DNA of 64,000 nt from assembly GCA_007922225.1 (NCBI GenBank), contig ML679970.1, positions 17,100,290 through 17,164,289 of the forward strand, given 5' to 3'. Numbering within the stretch: position 1 is the stretch's first letter; every line of letters starts with the position of its first letter. Below are positions 34,731 through 48,594 of the stretch, piece by piece. This DNA comes from Emydura subglobosa. Its lineage: Eukaryota; Chordata; Testudines; Chelidae. The notes beneath the pieces are model-generated. The model made no database searches and was not told the DNA's origin. It saw nothing but the letters and a program-made list of their open reading frames with translations. Both the position numbers and the translations under genes were made by a program.

Positions 34731-36295
34731 AGCTCAGGGCTTTTTACAGTCAGACAACTGCACAAGTTTGCATCACCAAAACCACTCTTCTGCCTCTTTT
34801 AATTCTGTCTTTATATTCAGTTACTTGTCGACACTGTGACCACAAGAGAAGCCCATGTCCCAGGGCCCTACCAATGGAAGCAGGGATTAAATTGGGCAGA
34901 CATATGCTGGATGCCTTGAGGAATCTCCACTCAGCTGCTACGGTTTTGCTCCCTCTTCTGTCTTCCCACAGCTGTTTGAAAGGAAAAGCCAGAGTTCAGC
35001 CTTCGGCTGTCAATACATTTCATTTTGTAGCTGAGGCTTTTTAAAAAAAAAAAAAAAAAACAGCTTCTGATAATGCAGCAGTGTGCACAGCAGTGATAGC
35101 TGAGAAGTTCCCAGGAGGCCATAGATATATCACAGCAGTCATTACTACATTTTTCTAAAAACCCAATAATAAATACATTCCTGGACTTATGGTCTCCTCA
35201 GCCTGCCTTGCTGGTCACACACCCATCTTCTGCTTCTCAGTGGGGCAGGCTGAGTGGGATGTCCAATATTTGACTGATAGAGATTATAATTAAGCCTCTT
35301 TCCATCTCAAAATAGCAGCTGAGTGTTCCTGGCTTCTTAGTTCATTTTCTTGACCCCCCACATGAGCCCCCAGTGAAGGCAGTGGAAGAAACCTATTGTT
35401 ATTATGAAGCCTTGGGAAATTATGATGCAGATGTAAACAACATAAAGGGCCCTGTCATTATGTACAGAGCAATTCAGGAAGAAATTGTGCCTTACCTGGA
35501 CAAAGGGTTGGGTTTTTTAAAGACCTCTAGTCTTTGTTGTGTGGTGACCTTCATCCAAATTACAGGGAATGATAAACTTGAGAGCAGTTCTAAATGAACT
35601 ACTTCATGTGAAAACTCTGATTGCATTAGCCAGATAATTAACTCAACCCCTCAGAGAAGGGACTGTGCTAATAGAAAGACCCAGCCAACCTCTCCTGCTA
35701 AAAGCCTCCTTACAGACACATTTTGTATATGCATGTGCCAGCATTGTACTATTGTTGCTTATGTTATTAGCAATATGTGAGGTGTAACTCTTCCCAGACA
35801 ATTAATGGCCTGATTCCTCAGTCTTGCAGCAGTTGAAGGTTGATTTTTAAAACAACCTCCAACTGTGCAGATGCCATTAACTATGGGCACAAATTATAAT
35901 ATGTAGATACTGAACTACTTTGTTGTACCCATAGATCAGGTAGTTAGATATCTAAACTTATTTAAAGGTGATCAAATAGTAAAAATAGATACTAGTGTGC
36001 AAATATTTTGCCAATAAAATCTCTGAGTTTGGGACTCTGCCACTTGCATGTCTATATTTGCTATTCTAGAGTGGACACATGATCAAATACTAAGTTAATA
36101 GGGGCCAGATAGGTAGATAGTTTAGATACCCAGCCAGCCACCTGGGATTCATTAAAACGTTCACAAACCTTGATAATTTCGTGTATTTTAATACCAATGG
36201 TTATTGTCTGAAAACTCATCCTGGAAAGTGTGTAACTCTGTTCACGGCAAACCTACGTTAAATGTATCCAACATTTAGACAGAGAGCAAAAAGCT
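34731..36295. other. Intergenic, no gene recognised
   Basis: An A-run occurs at 35043-35060. The 74-codon frame at 35373-35597 has no family resemblance that I can name and no convincing splice context. Confidence 0.45.
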
Positions 36296-36735
36296 GCCTT
36301 CATTCTGCCAACCACGCCAGCCTCAATCACCTCCTTCTTCACTTCTTCAGCAGGCTCCTTTGTGCTTTCTCCCATGCCTTCCCTTATGGATGGGAAGAAC
36401 TCCCTATCAAAATTCAGAGCCCTCCTTAAAATCTTCCTCTGTTCTGATGTCTACAAAACAATTCCATCTAGCACTGAGGAGTCTAGTGGTGATCTGGAAC
36501 TACTGAGACCTCTGAAATGACACATTTATGCAAAACTTGAAGAGGTTTACCATTACCTCATCATCTCACTTGCCTGTCTGTTTCATTCACCCGCTGCATC
36601 CTGTCATAATCCTAGATTGTGAACTCTCTCAGGCAGAGACTGTCCTTGTTTTATTCATGTGTACAGCACCTAGCACAATGGAGTTCTGATCCTTGATTGG
36701 GGCCTCTAGGCACTTTTGAACAAAATTAATGGCAA
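36296..36735 (+). mobile_element. LINE/SINE 3' end with the recurrent tail
   Basis: The left part reads 'tttctcccatgccttccctt' and 'aaaatcttcctctgttctga', then 'gatgtctacaaaacaattcc'. The right part is the recurrent tail ('tagattgtgaactctctcag', 'gtacagcacctagcacaatg'). The longer upstream body suggests that the tail belongs to, or was captured from, a larger retroposon whose 3' end this is. Confidence 0.6.
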
Positions 36736-37664
36736 TTAACATTCAGGTTAGGGCGATGAACCTCACTGCATGGGCCATGACTGATGAATAATCAAAGCAA
36801 ACCATCAGAAAAGGATTGGGCCACATAGTTCAGTGACTACTGAAAACAACAAATATATCTGAAGAAAATCAGGATCACTTCACGGACAATTCACTAACCA
36901 TAGAAAGGGGTTACATTTGTAATCAATGGTATGCAGGATGAATAGTTCAATCATATCAACAGACATCACTGGTACCTGGGGGAAAACACAAAAAAACCAA
37001 ACTGCGCCTCCAGAACTAGACACAGTTTGAGGCCCCTTTATAAATATGTCCTTCTGCTTGCACTTCCATTACTTTAAGCCGGATTTAGCTTCTTTACTAC
37101 TATTTACGTATTAAGGCACAAGGACAGCCGGCCTGCTTGTCTGGTTCTCTCACTACCCCTGTTTCTTTCTTATTGGATCCATGTGGATAACCAGACCTAA
37201 ATGCATAGAGCAATGGCAACAACAAAGCCCATTGAAACTACATCCTTTAGCAAGGGCTCATGGCACTATTTTGAATGATCTGTACAAATTAATAGCAGTT
37301 GATAGTAACTGAGACCGGCAACAAACAAATGACTAATTTTAAAAGCTGCCATGAACGAGCTGTCCAATTTTCCAAGAGGAAGTCATTCCACAGTCAATCT
37401 TGAAGAGATCTGAAGGCCCATATTCTGACCTCCTTATTCTGTTTCTATTCATTGTCTCTCTCAGGCATACTTCCTCTGGAGTCCTTTCTCTCTCATCATT
37501 TGACCTACAACGATGTGTGCTGCCACTCCAAAAGCTCTTAGCCTTCAAGGGAGGTTTTTTTTTAAAAATAAGCTGAACATAATGTTTCACGATGTATAAG
37601 TGGATCCTGAGATCTTCCTCACATCCAATGACATTTGGGGAAGTACCTAGTTAGGAAACATAGG
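36736..37664. other. Intergenic, no gene recognised
   Basis: Nothing is recognised on either strand. Confidence 0.45.
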
Positions 37665-37785
37665 GTGAGATTTTCAAAAGCACTGCTTTGGCTCAACTGA
37701 AGTTGATGTAGTTTCACTGTTAGCATGAAGGGAGCAGCGTTCAGTCAGTGCTAGGTGCTTTTGAAAACTACTCAGCATTTTCAAA
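37665..37785. mobile_element. Short palindromic element
   Basis: 'tgagattttcaaaagcactg' on the left and 'gtgcttttgaaaactactca' on the right are inverted copies around a diverged centre containing 'ctgaagttgatg'. It is the same type as the piece at 27.72-27.87 kb. Confidence 0.55.
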
Positions 37786-40700
37786 TAATTTTTTCCAAAC
37801 ATTAAATCTGTTATTTTCTCCTTTCTGCTCCCATCACCTGAGTTCTACCGGGACAATTAGGATGGATCAGCAACAAGGGTAAAACAATTCATCCCAATGA
37901 TTTAAAGCAGCACCAAAAAAATGAGCTAATATGTTAAACAGTGCACTCCTTACAAGTGTAAGGGAAATAGTGACATCCAATACACCAAACCAGACTTGTC
38001 CTAGACAAGGTATGAGGCAAACAGGATTAATCAGAAAATCCTACCTATTTGCTATTTAAAAGCAAGTTGGGAACCTGCCTTTTCTATCATTTATAAACCA
38101 AATCTCTGCATAATTCTGCTTCCTTCATGCATCATGAGTGTATCCACAACTTAGCAGCAGCTTCTTTACAAGGCATACTGAACTCTTGAAATTTGCTTTT
38201 TCCTATGACTAATTCTCTGGGTGGAATTGAATAAGGATCTCTTGACTGCCGTACCATCATTAACAGCAGCGACGAGACATTCAGGCTGGACAGCTGTTGC
38301 TTTTAGTGCCCAGTGGTATTGGATTCTGCCTTCTCTATTTCACTAGGGAACACTGTTTGGTTTGAAACATGCTGAATGGGTGGCCAACAAGCTATTCTGC
38401 CATCCAAGCTAGTAAGGATGTCCTTTCTGAAGATGACCATCTTCCCCCTTTGTGGAGCAGGCCCAGCCCCATTTTCCTGGAATCCTATACAAATGACCTC
38501 ACAAACATGGCAGAGTTAATTACAGAATAAAGAAACATTACAGTGAGATCCACTGAGATCTTTAATTCTGAACCACAGTTACCTCAGAAGGAACAAACTG
38601 TGAGTTAAACTGACTCTTAAGTATACAATTAATCCTGTCAAGTGCTGACTTCATAATACGCTGTTTAGTATTGAAAAGTCTATCAGCAAACTGATATGTG
38701 GGATTAATGTCATAATGCCTTGGTTTTGCTTTCTCATTAAACTGTAAATCAATCAGTTTAGCTGATTTAAGTGACATGTTGCTGAAAGGGAGTATAAATA
38801 AATGCAGTTCTGAACTGCATGGAAATTTTTTCCTGGCTTCTAAATACAATAGTCTGCTCTGCTCTTTATGGATGTAAATTTTTAAGGGGATTTGTTTGTA
38901 CTCCATGTGGAATTTGCTCAGTAATTCTATTAAGAGCTTCCCTACTCCTAACTTAATGCCCTCATCTCATTCAGCACCAGTTCTATTCATTAGCCAAGCC
39001 AGAATATCTACTCTCGCCCTATATTAAGTCTCTCAAAGGGTTTCCTATTAGTTTCAAGGAATTCAAGATATTAAGCTTGGACACTTTCATGTTTGCAAAG
39101 CTACAAAAAACTCGCAGGCAGGCAGCTATTGAATGAGGTTGCATCATTCCCATCATCTCTGAAGAGCAAGGCAGCCACGGAAAGATTTCAGGGTTAGGAC
39201 TTCTGCTGAGCTTTTGTTCTTTGGAAGGAGCTGTGACATTTACAGTACAGTGGGATTCAATGTTAGCCATCAGAGCTTGTAGGGATTGTTTGGTGGCATG
39301 AATCAGAAATAATGTTCCCAAAGCCTTTTGCTTTTCATGTTGCCTGATGAGGTGTTTGCCCCTTATTCACACTGGTTGTGAGCAAGAGGTAGTGAGTTTC
39401 AGCTGTGGAAGAAAATTTGGCCCAGTCACTTCTCCTAAGGGGTCAGGAAACGCTACAAGGTTCACTCTACAATGATTCCAATCACTCCATTCCCTCTGGT
39501 CTTGGAGTGCCTGGCTGGACAAGTGGAATTAATTCCTAATGAGATTTCCACTATATGATCAGTTGGAGATGATGCCGTGGTGTGTGTTCATCTGGCCGGG
39601 GCTTCAGTCCCATTTTGCCCCAAACCCTACCCTCCAAATTCCACTGAGGGAGTTCTGTGGAGTGAGGAAACAGTGTTTAAATCTGTGGTTCTGCAAGTGG
39701 CAACCTTCAATTGTAAAGGGTGGGCAAATCATTTTTTAGAACAGGATTCTTCTGTATTTATCCAGATAAAATGGCTTTTTAGTATAGAACTGGCCTTCTC
39801 AGAGATATAGTCTGTTTCTTTCACACTGAAACATTGGCCTTCCATAAGCAAATTTTAGGTCCTGGTTCCATGATTTTTCTTTTGGCATCTAAGGGAACTA
39901 TTCAAAGGGGTTCAGAAACAGATTCTATATCTGACACCTGAGAATTTGTGGGTTAACTGGCAACTATGGATTAAGGCAGGATCCATAAATCCAGGTCTTG
40001 GCCTAGATGGGGCCCCCTCAATCGATAATATTCAGCACCAGCATGAGGATAAGGAAGCAGAAGAGAGGGCAGGGACTCAGGAGTACCACACACATGCAGC
40101 AAGTAGGAAGCCCTTTGATTTGTTTTCTGGGTGAGAGAGTGGGAATGAAATTAAAAGGGCCCCACAGAAACCAAAGCCTTCCTTTTGTATGGAATTAGGG
40201 TCCCATTTAGTCTTAATCCACACTGCGTATACATGGTTGGTTTAACTCCCAAATACTCACAGGCAATTCAGTCACCTGACTTAACTCAGCAGTCATCCCT
40301 CAGATGTGTGGGTCAGATAGCACCTCCCAAGCCGGAAACAAAAATCTACTGCCAGGATTTGAACCAACTAGTTACATGAGCATTCAGCACCATGGAGAGA
40401 GCCCACGGCTGGAACAAGAGTAAAAGACTGGATGACCAACTCTCTCCAGCTCTCTCATAGGATTTACCTTTCCCAGCTAAATATTCTTTATTACTTTCCT
40501 CTTTTCTGATGTACCTGAAATGAATCTAGCTGGGATACGGCACATTCTGATGATGACTCTGCAGCAGTGCTCATACAGCTCATACAGTGTTTCAGGGGGG
40601 ACAGGTATGCAGCTTCTGCATATGACTTCATTGGGACAGGCTTGCACAAAGTGACTTCACATGTAAGTAGGTCTATAGATGTTTTAGTCTGTATTGGTTA

Positions 40701-41155
40701 GACACATTAAATAGCCCTGATGGATTTCCAGATCAGATCACTTGACTGTCTGGGCTGCAGTCTTGCCTCTTGCAATGACCAATATCTGATGTTTCAGTAA
40801 TGCATGCCTAGCACACCTGATACTACCCAAAGAAAGAAGTAGAAAAGAGAGGAAGAAGGTGGAGCCACCAGTCCATGACAACAAAATGCACCTGGATAAT
40901 TGTGCAATGCAAGCTCCTGGGCAAAGAAGAGCCTCTCACCCCTTCCCACAGACTGACCATTTTACATTCTGAAACCTGAGAATTTATATTTCAGAAGCCA
41001 TCATCCCATGTGTCAGAGAATGAGGCAGAGGGTTATGAACTGTGTATGACAGCACCCTTCCTCATGGTCTCCCTGCTTAGGCCCAATCAAGGAGCAAATT
41101 AAAAGGGGAGAGGCAACTTAAAAGCTATTTCAGATTCTCCTGGCAGAGACAGATT
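37786..41155. other. Intergenic, no gene recognised
   Basis: The frames at 38562-38906 (114 codons) and 39019-39321 (100 codons), both minus strand, have no recognisable features. No repeats stand out apart from simple AT-rich tracts. Confidence 0.45.
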
Positions 41156-42386
41156 GTCTGATTTTCCTTTCATTTATGCTCATGAAACTCCCACTTACTG
41201 CAGTGGAGTTACTCCTGATTTACACCAATGTAAGAAGAAAAAAAGACGCCAGAGGAAACAGCCCAGGGTTGCTGCCATTTTGAGATAGTGAGACACCACG
41301 GGGGTGTCCAAGATGATGCAATAATTTCAAGAGACAGGAAGCTAGAATTCTTGATCACTGGGATAATTTGCACCTACTCCAGTGAATGAGGTGCTATAAA
41401 TATTAGAGCGGGATATTTCTCTCCAGTTAACAGATAGAAGCAACATCGTGTAGACAATGTTTTTAAGTGAAAAAACACAGCTCTCTGTGATTCACTATGA
41501 AATATTTGTCATGGTTAACTGGGGAATTCTATCAAACTAAGTGATTAGAGCAGGAGAATGGGCTCCTGGATTCTGTTCCCAACTCTTCCACTAAAAGGAA
41601 GTGGAAAGGTGGGCAAGTCACTTAAACCCTCCATTCCATTTTACTGAGTCACACACACCTCAGCAGGCTGCACCTTTATTTCATGTGACAATTTTATTAT
41701 TCTACAGTTCAATAAAAGCTGTTTCCATAGCAACTGTTACATTACATGATCCCAATAGGAACTGCTATCTAGTTCAATAGCCCAATTCCAGAAGTGGCCA
41801 ATAATCCATAATGGACAATTCTTCAATAACCTGCCCAGGCAGAAGTTTCTTTGTAACCCCAGGCAGTCAGCAGTTGATTTACACCACGAAGCATGAGGAT
41901 TTTTGTCTCTTAAATTTTAAATCCATGCTGGTGTGATAACAGATGTTCCCTTGTGCAACTCCAAAGATTCAGCAGTGTTACAGAGGGCAAAGCCCAGCTC
42001 CAAATGTGGCCCTGTAATTTCAGAAAAGAAGCTCCCTAAAAGTGTTGGTTCTAAAACAATCATGAGTAATTGTGCAGGGAGGGGGATGAAAGGGCGTCTC
42101 ATCTTACCACTACTAAATTAAACCTCCAGCCATCTTTTTACATAGAAAGATCTTTTTCCAAAGGAAAATGAAATACAGTAAAGGCTGGGTGATACAATAA
42201 ATTAGTATATTAAAAAAAATTATTTTCCACACGTAAAATAGCAAAAGTGTATTGCTAACAAAACAAAAGTCCTTTGGAAGTGTTTAAACCAAACATCCCC
42301 TTTTAAAGAAGTTCATTAAAAGCTATGTTTTTAAACACAATAGGCCTCACAAGACATAATAAATGGCACTAATCCCTGGAAAAAAA
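41156..42386. other. Intergenic with a foldback half and a MIR-like fragment
   Basis: 41165-41235 ('actgcagtggagttactcct', 'gatttacaccaatgtaag') is a half copy of the palindromic family. 41540-41645 ('caggagaatgggctcctgga', 'gggcaagtcacttaaaccct') is a MIR-like fragment. No gene is seen. Confidence 0.5.
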
Positions 42387-42490
42387 TCAGATTCTCAGCT
42401 GGTGCAATCAGCATCGCTTCAATGGATCATTTGATTTCAATTGAATCAATAGAGCTACACATTTTACACCACTAGAGGATCTCTGCTCCA
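42387..42490. mobile_element. Short palindromic element
   Basis: 'cagattctcagctggtgcaa' pairs with 'attttacaccactagaggat' in inverted orientation. The centre is 'tgatttcaattgaatcaata'. Confidence 0.55.
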
Positions 42491-43527
42491 AGGTGCATCA
42501 GGAAGGCACTCTCTTCGAATTGTGATTTCTCTAAGGGAATCCCTTTATTTAAACGATATCCGGACACTGATTTATTAATGATAATCTGAACTGACCTCCT
42601 TCCCCACCCCGCACTGCACAATTAATCAGGCTCTGTTTGAACTGATGCATTTAGGGACTGTCTTTTGAAAGGATGACTGTAAAAAGGAAATGGGGGGCCC
42701 CCCGTCTGCACTCAATTTCACCCCACACAACCCCACTGAAGTTGTGTGGCCTGACTCTTGGCCCCAAAAGAGTCAGAACGTTACCTTAACTAGCCCCCTG
42801 AGGAGTTGCCCTGCCGAAGGGGAATCTCTGGCAGTGTAGCAGGGCCATGCCCCTTCTAGTAAGGCATGGCTGGGGCATCCTTGCCTCCTGCAATCCCTGG
42901 CTGCTGGAACCTTCAATCTTCTAAAGCCCGCCGACATGTCAAGGCACTTTTGTATGATGCCATTTGAGTGTGATTCCCAGACCAGTTTGCACCTGTAGCC
43001 AGGGGGGTGAGGGAAGGATTCCCACCATCTTCTCATTATTCCATTGGTCACACTGCACTCTTTAATCATACGTGTGACATGGGTGCTATACGGCAGTTTG
43101 AACACATTAGATATCAGCTGCTCCTTGCTGGGTGTTGTGAGGGGAGAATAGCTCTGAGAGTGAGCCTAGAACTGCAGCTCACCTGGGATGGCAGACAGCT
43201 GACACATCAAGCAGGCCATGCACTTGGTCAGAGGAGGGGAGCAATATCCCCTATGTTGCTATCTAGCACCCTCTGCTAGTGACTTTGTAGATTACAGTTA
43301 ACTTCTGCCCAACCTAGCCCATTGTCCCAGCCAGGGGGAAGGACAATCTGATGGAGGTTATTAGGAATGCAGCATCACATTAAAACATCAGGAAAACATG
43401 AAGTCCAGAGAAGAAGAGCTGGGCTGTGACCTAATGCCCTAAAGTGCTGCAAAAATATAATCAATACATTGGTCAGCAACTTTTGTGCTATAAACAAACC
43501 TTTACACAGAAAAAAAAATGCTCTTAG
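42491..43527. other. Intergenic, no gene recognised
   Basis: The 110-codon minus-strand frame at 42773-43105 and an overlapping + frame have no recognisable domain. Confidence 0.4.
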
Positions 43528-43606
43528 GACAGATCCTCAGCTGGGGGAAAGCATCGTAGCTCCACTGACTTCAAGTTGGTGCTTTACAGCAGCTGAGGAT
43601 GTGGCC
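43528..43606. mobile_element. Short palindromic element
   Basis: 'ggacagatcctcagctg' at the left end is matched by 'cagctgaggatgtggcc' at the right end. The centre is 'ccactgacttcaag'. It is one of the clearest copies of the foldback family. Confidence 0.7.
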
Positions 43607-46135
43607 TTTGCCTGAACTTAACATTTCCCTTGGCTAAGAACAACAAATGCACTCGCAAAGTTGCACTATAAAAGAATATAGCGGCTAATCACTGCTTTGA
43701 AATATTACAGTCCATTTGCTTTTGAAGGCCTTAAAGGGCTGGATAACTAGGATAAAATGATTGAGAAAATGTGATGAACTGAAGGGGGGAGGGGGTAACC
43801 CAAGGTGAGATTAGGAATCCATTCAGAATTACTGAAGCCTTCAGCCACATGACCAAAAAAAAAAAAAAAAAACCCCCCGTTTTTTATTTGGAAGGCATGA
43901 CTGGCTTCAGTGGCTTATCAGGAACTCCTTGCTAGAAGCCAGCAGTTCAGTTGACTCTAACACCACGGCTGTGTTTTACTTTTATAAATGCTCATGTGAA
44001 ACAAATGCAATTCCCTCTCTCTTCCCCTGTGGTCCCCTATTTAATTTACTGCTTGTTAAAATTACTTCTTTAATTCCACAGTGGTATCACAGGAGGTTAT
44101 GTTGCTTTGCCTATGGCCAGCACACAAATGGGTACAAAGCCATCAGGCCTGATTCTCCATTGACCTGCATCTTATGTAGTCATTTACCCCTGTATAAAGC
44201 AAGTGTAAGTCAGAACCATTTGCATTTGATTGCGTTTTACACTCATTTTACATTCATTTTGTGCTAGTGCAAATGACCGCACAAGGAGCATGACAGTGGA
44301 GAATCTAGCCCATTAATCTCTCCAGGGGCCATATAGTTTGGATGAAAATCTAGGTAGTCTGATACACAGATGAAGGAACCAGATGCACAGTGACAGCACT
44401 GGATGCAGTGCACGCAAACAGATCCTCCAGCATGTATCCCCCCCATCAATGCATTTAGAGCCCTGACCAGAGCTTTCTCTGGGGTTGAAGCTCCTGCTGC
44501 AACAGTTACCTTGCTCATGCATCCAGATGGCACAACATTTCAGACTTGAAAGAGAAGACTGAGCTGTGTCAAGCCCAGAGTTCTCTTTCCAGCAGGCACT
44601 TGTAACATTTCAACACCACCTGGAGCTGCCCGTGGAAGACATATGGCATAAACCCAGTTGCATGGCCATGAAACCATAAAACATCAGAATTAAAGCCTTT
44701 GCTAGCTCCAAAAGCTTGTCTTAGCTACCACATCATCTCCAGATAGCTAAGGGATACAGCATGTTGATGGGCCACATCTTAAGTGAACAAAAGAGTTTCT
44801 ATTTAGCCCTAGGATGAAATATGTTCGTGAGAACAGATTTTTAATACCAAATTAGCTTTTCCATGAGCTAATCTGGTGTGCCTGAACGTGTGTTCGGGGA
44901 AGCTGTCTGAACTTCTTGGTTTCAGTAGTATGCTGGAGTATCCTCGGCTGGATGAATCTGAAAATATTTCAAATATCTCCTCAAGGGGCAACCTCCCTCC
45001 TCACCAAAAGTAAATTGACTTTATGTAGACCCAGTCTGTAGCTTTAAACCACTGTCCACATTGCAGGAGAGGCTACACACTGGCAACTCTTCCCAGAAGC
45101 TTTATGTTTGAGGCAGTCCCAATGCTTCTGGGACGACTGACCCACCATAGACCGGTGATGCCCCTGCTACTCCCCTTTCTAGTTTGCAGTGTAAGCGTCC
45201 CTTGCCATGGGACTGGGTAGAGCTGATCTGGCACTTCTCACTGCCCTTAGGCAGGACTTGGCCCTTGGGACACGGCTCGTTAAATGTGGATTCAGTAGCT
45301 AACAGGATGACCAAAGGAGGTTATGAATTATACCATGTTGGGCATGGAAATGCTGCACCTCATGCTGAGCTTTATAATCCCCAGCCACATACTGATTCTA
45401 GAGGCTGTTTGATTGATTGCGCCTGTCTTGATGGGGGCTCTGTCATCTGCATTGTTCTAGGTCATTTGGGTTTCTGACCTTCCCTTTTCTAGAGAAAAAT
45501 ATTATTATTATTCTCATGCTTTCTTCTCCACTCTTTTAGCCCTTTTCAAACTAGCAAATGCAGATGCCCTGTGCTCCTAGCCTGAGTTCAGGGGACACAA
45601 GCCATCAGGTCTCTGCTCTATTGATTTCCTACCTTGTGTGCTGAAGCAGTGAACAAACTCCATAGCTCCCTTTCCTGGCTGACTGCAGCAGCAGAAGAAA
45701 AAAATATTGTAGGGCCACTTTAACAGAAGGTGGAGTTTTATCTTTTGTACTTTCCCAGGGCAGGACTGCAAATGACCTTAATACAGAGGAACCAGTACTG
45801 GTCTGCTGCATGTTGAGGCGCTGGGTGCAGAAAAAAGTTATGCCTCCATAGCCCCTGGGAAATATGACCATCTATGGTATTTATAGTGCACCCATCACAG
45901 TACTAGCTCGCTGTTGTGCTCACGTGCAGTGATTTCCACCATGGGCCTACAGCATGCGAGGTTTGGAGTTTGGCAAGTGGATGAATAGCTAAGTGGTTCT
46001 GCTATCCTAGCCCCATGCATAGGAGATGCATAGTGGTCCACATATGCTAGTGCAGGCCATAGAAAAGGAAGGGATATTCAGGTTCTTTGTGACCAACCCC
46101 TGAACTGAGGGAGCAGATGGAGGAGATTTTTGAGA
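43607..46135. other. Intergenic, no gene recognised
   Basis: An A-run lies at 43855-43873. A partial foldback lies at 44150-44215. The remaining frames (up to 112 codons at 43929-44267) lack any conserved feature. Confidence 0.45.
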
Positions 46136-46222
46136 GTCAGATCTTCAGCTGATGCAAATTGGCACAAGCATCATTGACTTCAAGAGAGCTTCAGCAACTT
46201 ACAGCAGAAGAGGACATGGCCT
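46136..46222. mobile_element. Short palindromic element
   Basis: 'agtcagatcttcagctgatg' is the inverted partner of 'cagcagaagaggacatggc'. The centre is 'cattgacttcaag'. Confidence 0.6.
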
Positions 46223-47780
46223 GGATTCTCCAGCTGTGTGTGGTTCCCCTCTGTTGGAAGGCAGGATACTGTCCAAAGACTCCCCATGACTTCTATGGGC
46301 TTTGGAACACGTCTGTGGTAGGGTAAACTTGCATTTAAGCTATACATTAGCTGCTTATTGCTCTTTGACAAGCAGCTCTCTAAGTGCCTTCAGTTATTTC
46401 AAAAACCTAACACAGCATCCTGCAGATTTCTAAAAAGCTCCAACACTTTTTTGAAAATCATTTGCCATGCGAATTCACTCTGTGCTGGAGTCTCTCCTGT
46501 TTTTGATGGTGTGTCTATTACTCTGGCTAAGAAATATTACTGCCTAGCTACAGTAAAGTAGCTGGATGAGACTTGAATCTAATTTCTTTGCAATATTGAC
46601 CCTGTAGCTCTTGGATCAAGTTGTCTGTTACGTTGCAAACAATGTTTACAGACTCAGAACTTTAGAGAGATGCGGTCATCCCTAATCTAGCAGCTGTTTT
46701 GCTCATAAGGCATCTTTTTATCACTGCTCAGACTGTCTTAAAAAGGATTTTGATCCCCTCTAAAGAGGGAAATGCTCGTTTTAATAGAAAAAATTCTTCA
46801 CAAAGCTGTTTAAATAGTTTAAATCCAGAGAAACTCCCTGGAACTCAGTGCAGTTATTCCAGATATACAGCGGTGTCAACGAGATTGGGATTAGACTCAG
46901 ATTTCCACGGCTGTAACCAAGATCAGACATGACTGCATATGTTGCATCTCATTTATTCCTGAAGATCACTTTAGATAATGAGCCAAAATTCAACTGGTGA
47001 CCGCAGTCCCCCCACGGAAGCGTCCTACACTGGCATTCTGGCTCCACTGAAGTCTCTGTAGGTTTTTTCTTTCTGTAGGTTTTTGATCATTTAGAGTTGA
47101 ATAGAAAATTTCAAACAAAAACTACAGAAAAAAAGTTGTTTTCTATTGAAGGCAACGGGCTTTATGGTAATTTCTATAGAAATCTATTGGCTTCATCATA
47201 TTCAAATTCTATAGGATTTTTTCCATTAATGATTCACATGCAAAATACTGCCTTTCCTCTCCTAGGCCCAAGGCCCAAGAGACAGTGGAACCGGCACAAT
47301 TGCGCTACAGAGTCAAGGGCCAGCCCACACCCCCAGGATTTTCAACCCCCAATGTACATCAAATGCCATGCGCAGGGTAGCCTATATGCAATTAGCGGGA
47401 GTAGCAACAAATACAAATTTATAGGGCCAGATCAGGACCAGGTGCACATATCTGATATGGACTTCAGTCCAGTGCATTGTAACAGAATGCCCAAAATGCC
47501 TTCTGATCCTGGTTTCAATATAGCATCCTGGAGAGCAGCTAAATGCCAGTGGCATATGCAGGAAAGGGGCAGCAGCATCCATGCAGATCTGGCTGCTGGT
47601 TTGTGTCAGCAACTGCTACAGAGAAAAAACAACCTTATTCAACTCTAACAGTGAAGAGAAGAGCAAACAAGGCTCAGTCTGGGTTTGTGATGAGAATGTA
47701 ACATTCTTCTGAATTCCCATTAATTAACTTCACTTGGTTGCATCCCTTCATTTAAAAAAAAAAAAAAAAGAAATTAAAAA
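46223..47780. other. Intergenic, no gene recognised
   Basis: The 183-codon frame at 47097-47648 is the longest Met-initiated frame in the window. It starts in an AT-rich foldback-like stretch (47.06-47.22 kb, repeated 'ttctatag' words) and shows no domain, signal peptide or conserved pattern, so I do not call it a gene. A-run at 47753-47769. Confidence 0.45.
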
Positions 47781-47785
47781 CTGAC

Positions 47786-47905
47786 TCAAATCCTGAAAAC
47801 CGTTACTCTTGTGAGCAATCCTTACTCATATGAGTAATCCCACTGAAGTCAACAGACCACTACTCTCAATAAAGATTAGTCATACAAGTAAGGATTTTGA
47901 AAGAT
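47786..47905. mobile_element. Short palindromic element
   Basis: 'caaatcctgaaaaccgttac' on the left is matched in inverted orientation by 'acaagtaaggattttgaaag' on the right. The centre is 'taatcccactgaagtcaaca'. It lies about 0.9 kb upstream of the TRH promoter. Confidence 0.6.
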
Positions 47906-48594
47906 CTAGCCCCTTATTTGCACCCTACTGGGATTTAATTAGCTGTGTGTTTTAGAGTCCATTCTTAATCTTCCTGGGTCTATTTGTTGGAGATAGGGAT
48001 AGGATTAAAAGCCTTAGAGGAAAATATACATATATTCCCCTACTCCCCAATACCTCTGTCCAACTTTTTTTTTTTTTGGTAAAGTCGGGTTCTAATAGTG
48101 TTGCTTTAAATTTATTTTCTTTTAGACTTCTTTATATTCTTGTTAATTTAATACAACTCATTTATTAAGTTGCCAACTTTGGATATCTGGTATATTTTGA
48201 CCAGTGCTATGTGGACATATTTAAAAACAGACATTCTTTCTGGAGAGGAAATATTGCTAGTTATAATTGTGGTTTATGTAGCATTTTGATACCCATTGCT
48301 ACGCCTTATAAATTCTAGTGCATTGTTTATGAATGGCTGCTCTAAGACAATATGGAAGTAGAAGTCAGAGTTTTTGTAGTCACAATATTGTGTCAGATTC
48401 TCAGCTGACATACATCTAGCCCTCTATGTTCCTTCCCCACCCCCTCACTGTTTTGTTTCCTTAGCTTCGTAAATTACCTGTCCCTTTGCCTTTATTCTGT
48501 GCTGCTGCTTAATATAAGGAATATGAGCCTCTCATTTTAAGCACAGGGGAAAAATAAAAGCAGCTCCTTTCTGTGCTGCGCAAGATTCACTATA

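Noticed and set aside
42773..43279. Overlapping frames of about 90-110 codons on opposite strands
   Set aside because: No recognisable motif on either strand, and GC-richer sequence alone can keep frames open.
47097..47648. 183-codon open frame
   Set aside because: It has no domain, signal peptide or exon-like boundaries, and it begins in a low-complexity foldback-like stretch. Its length is within chance for 64 kb of AT-rich DNA.
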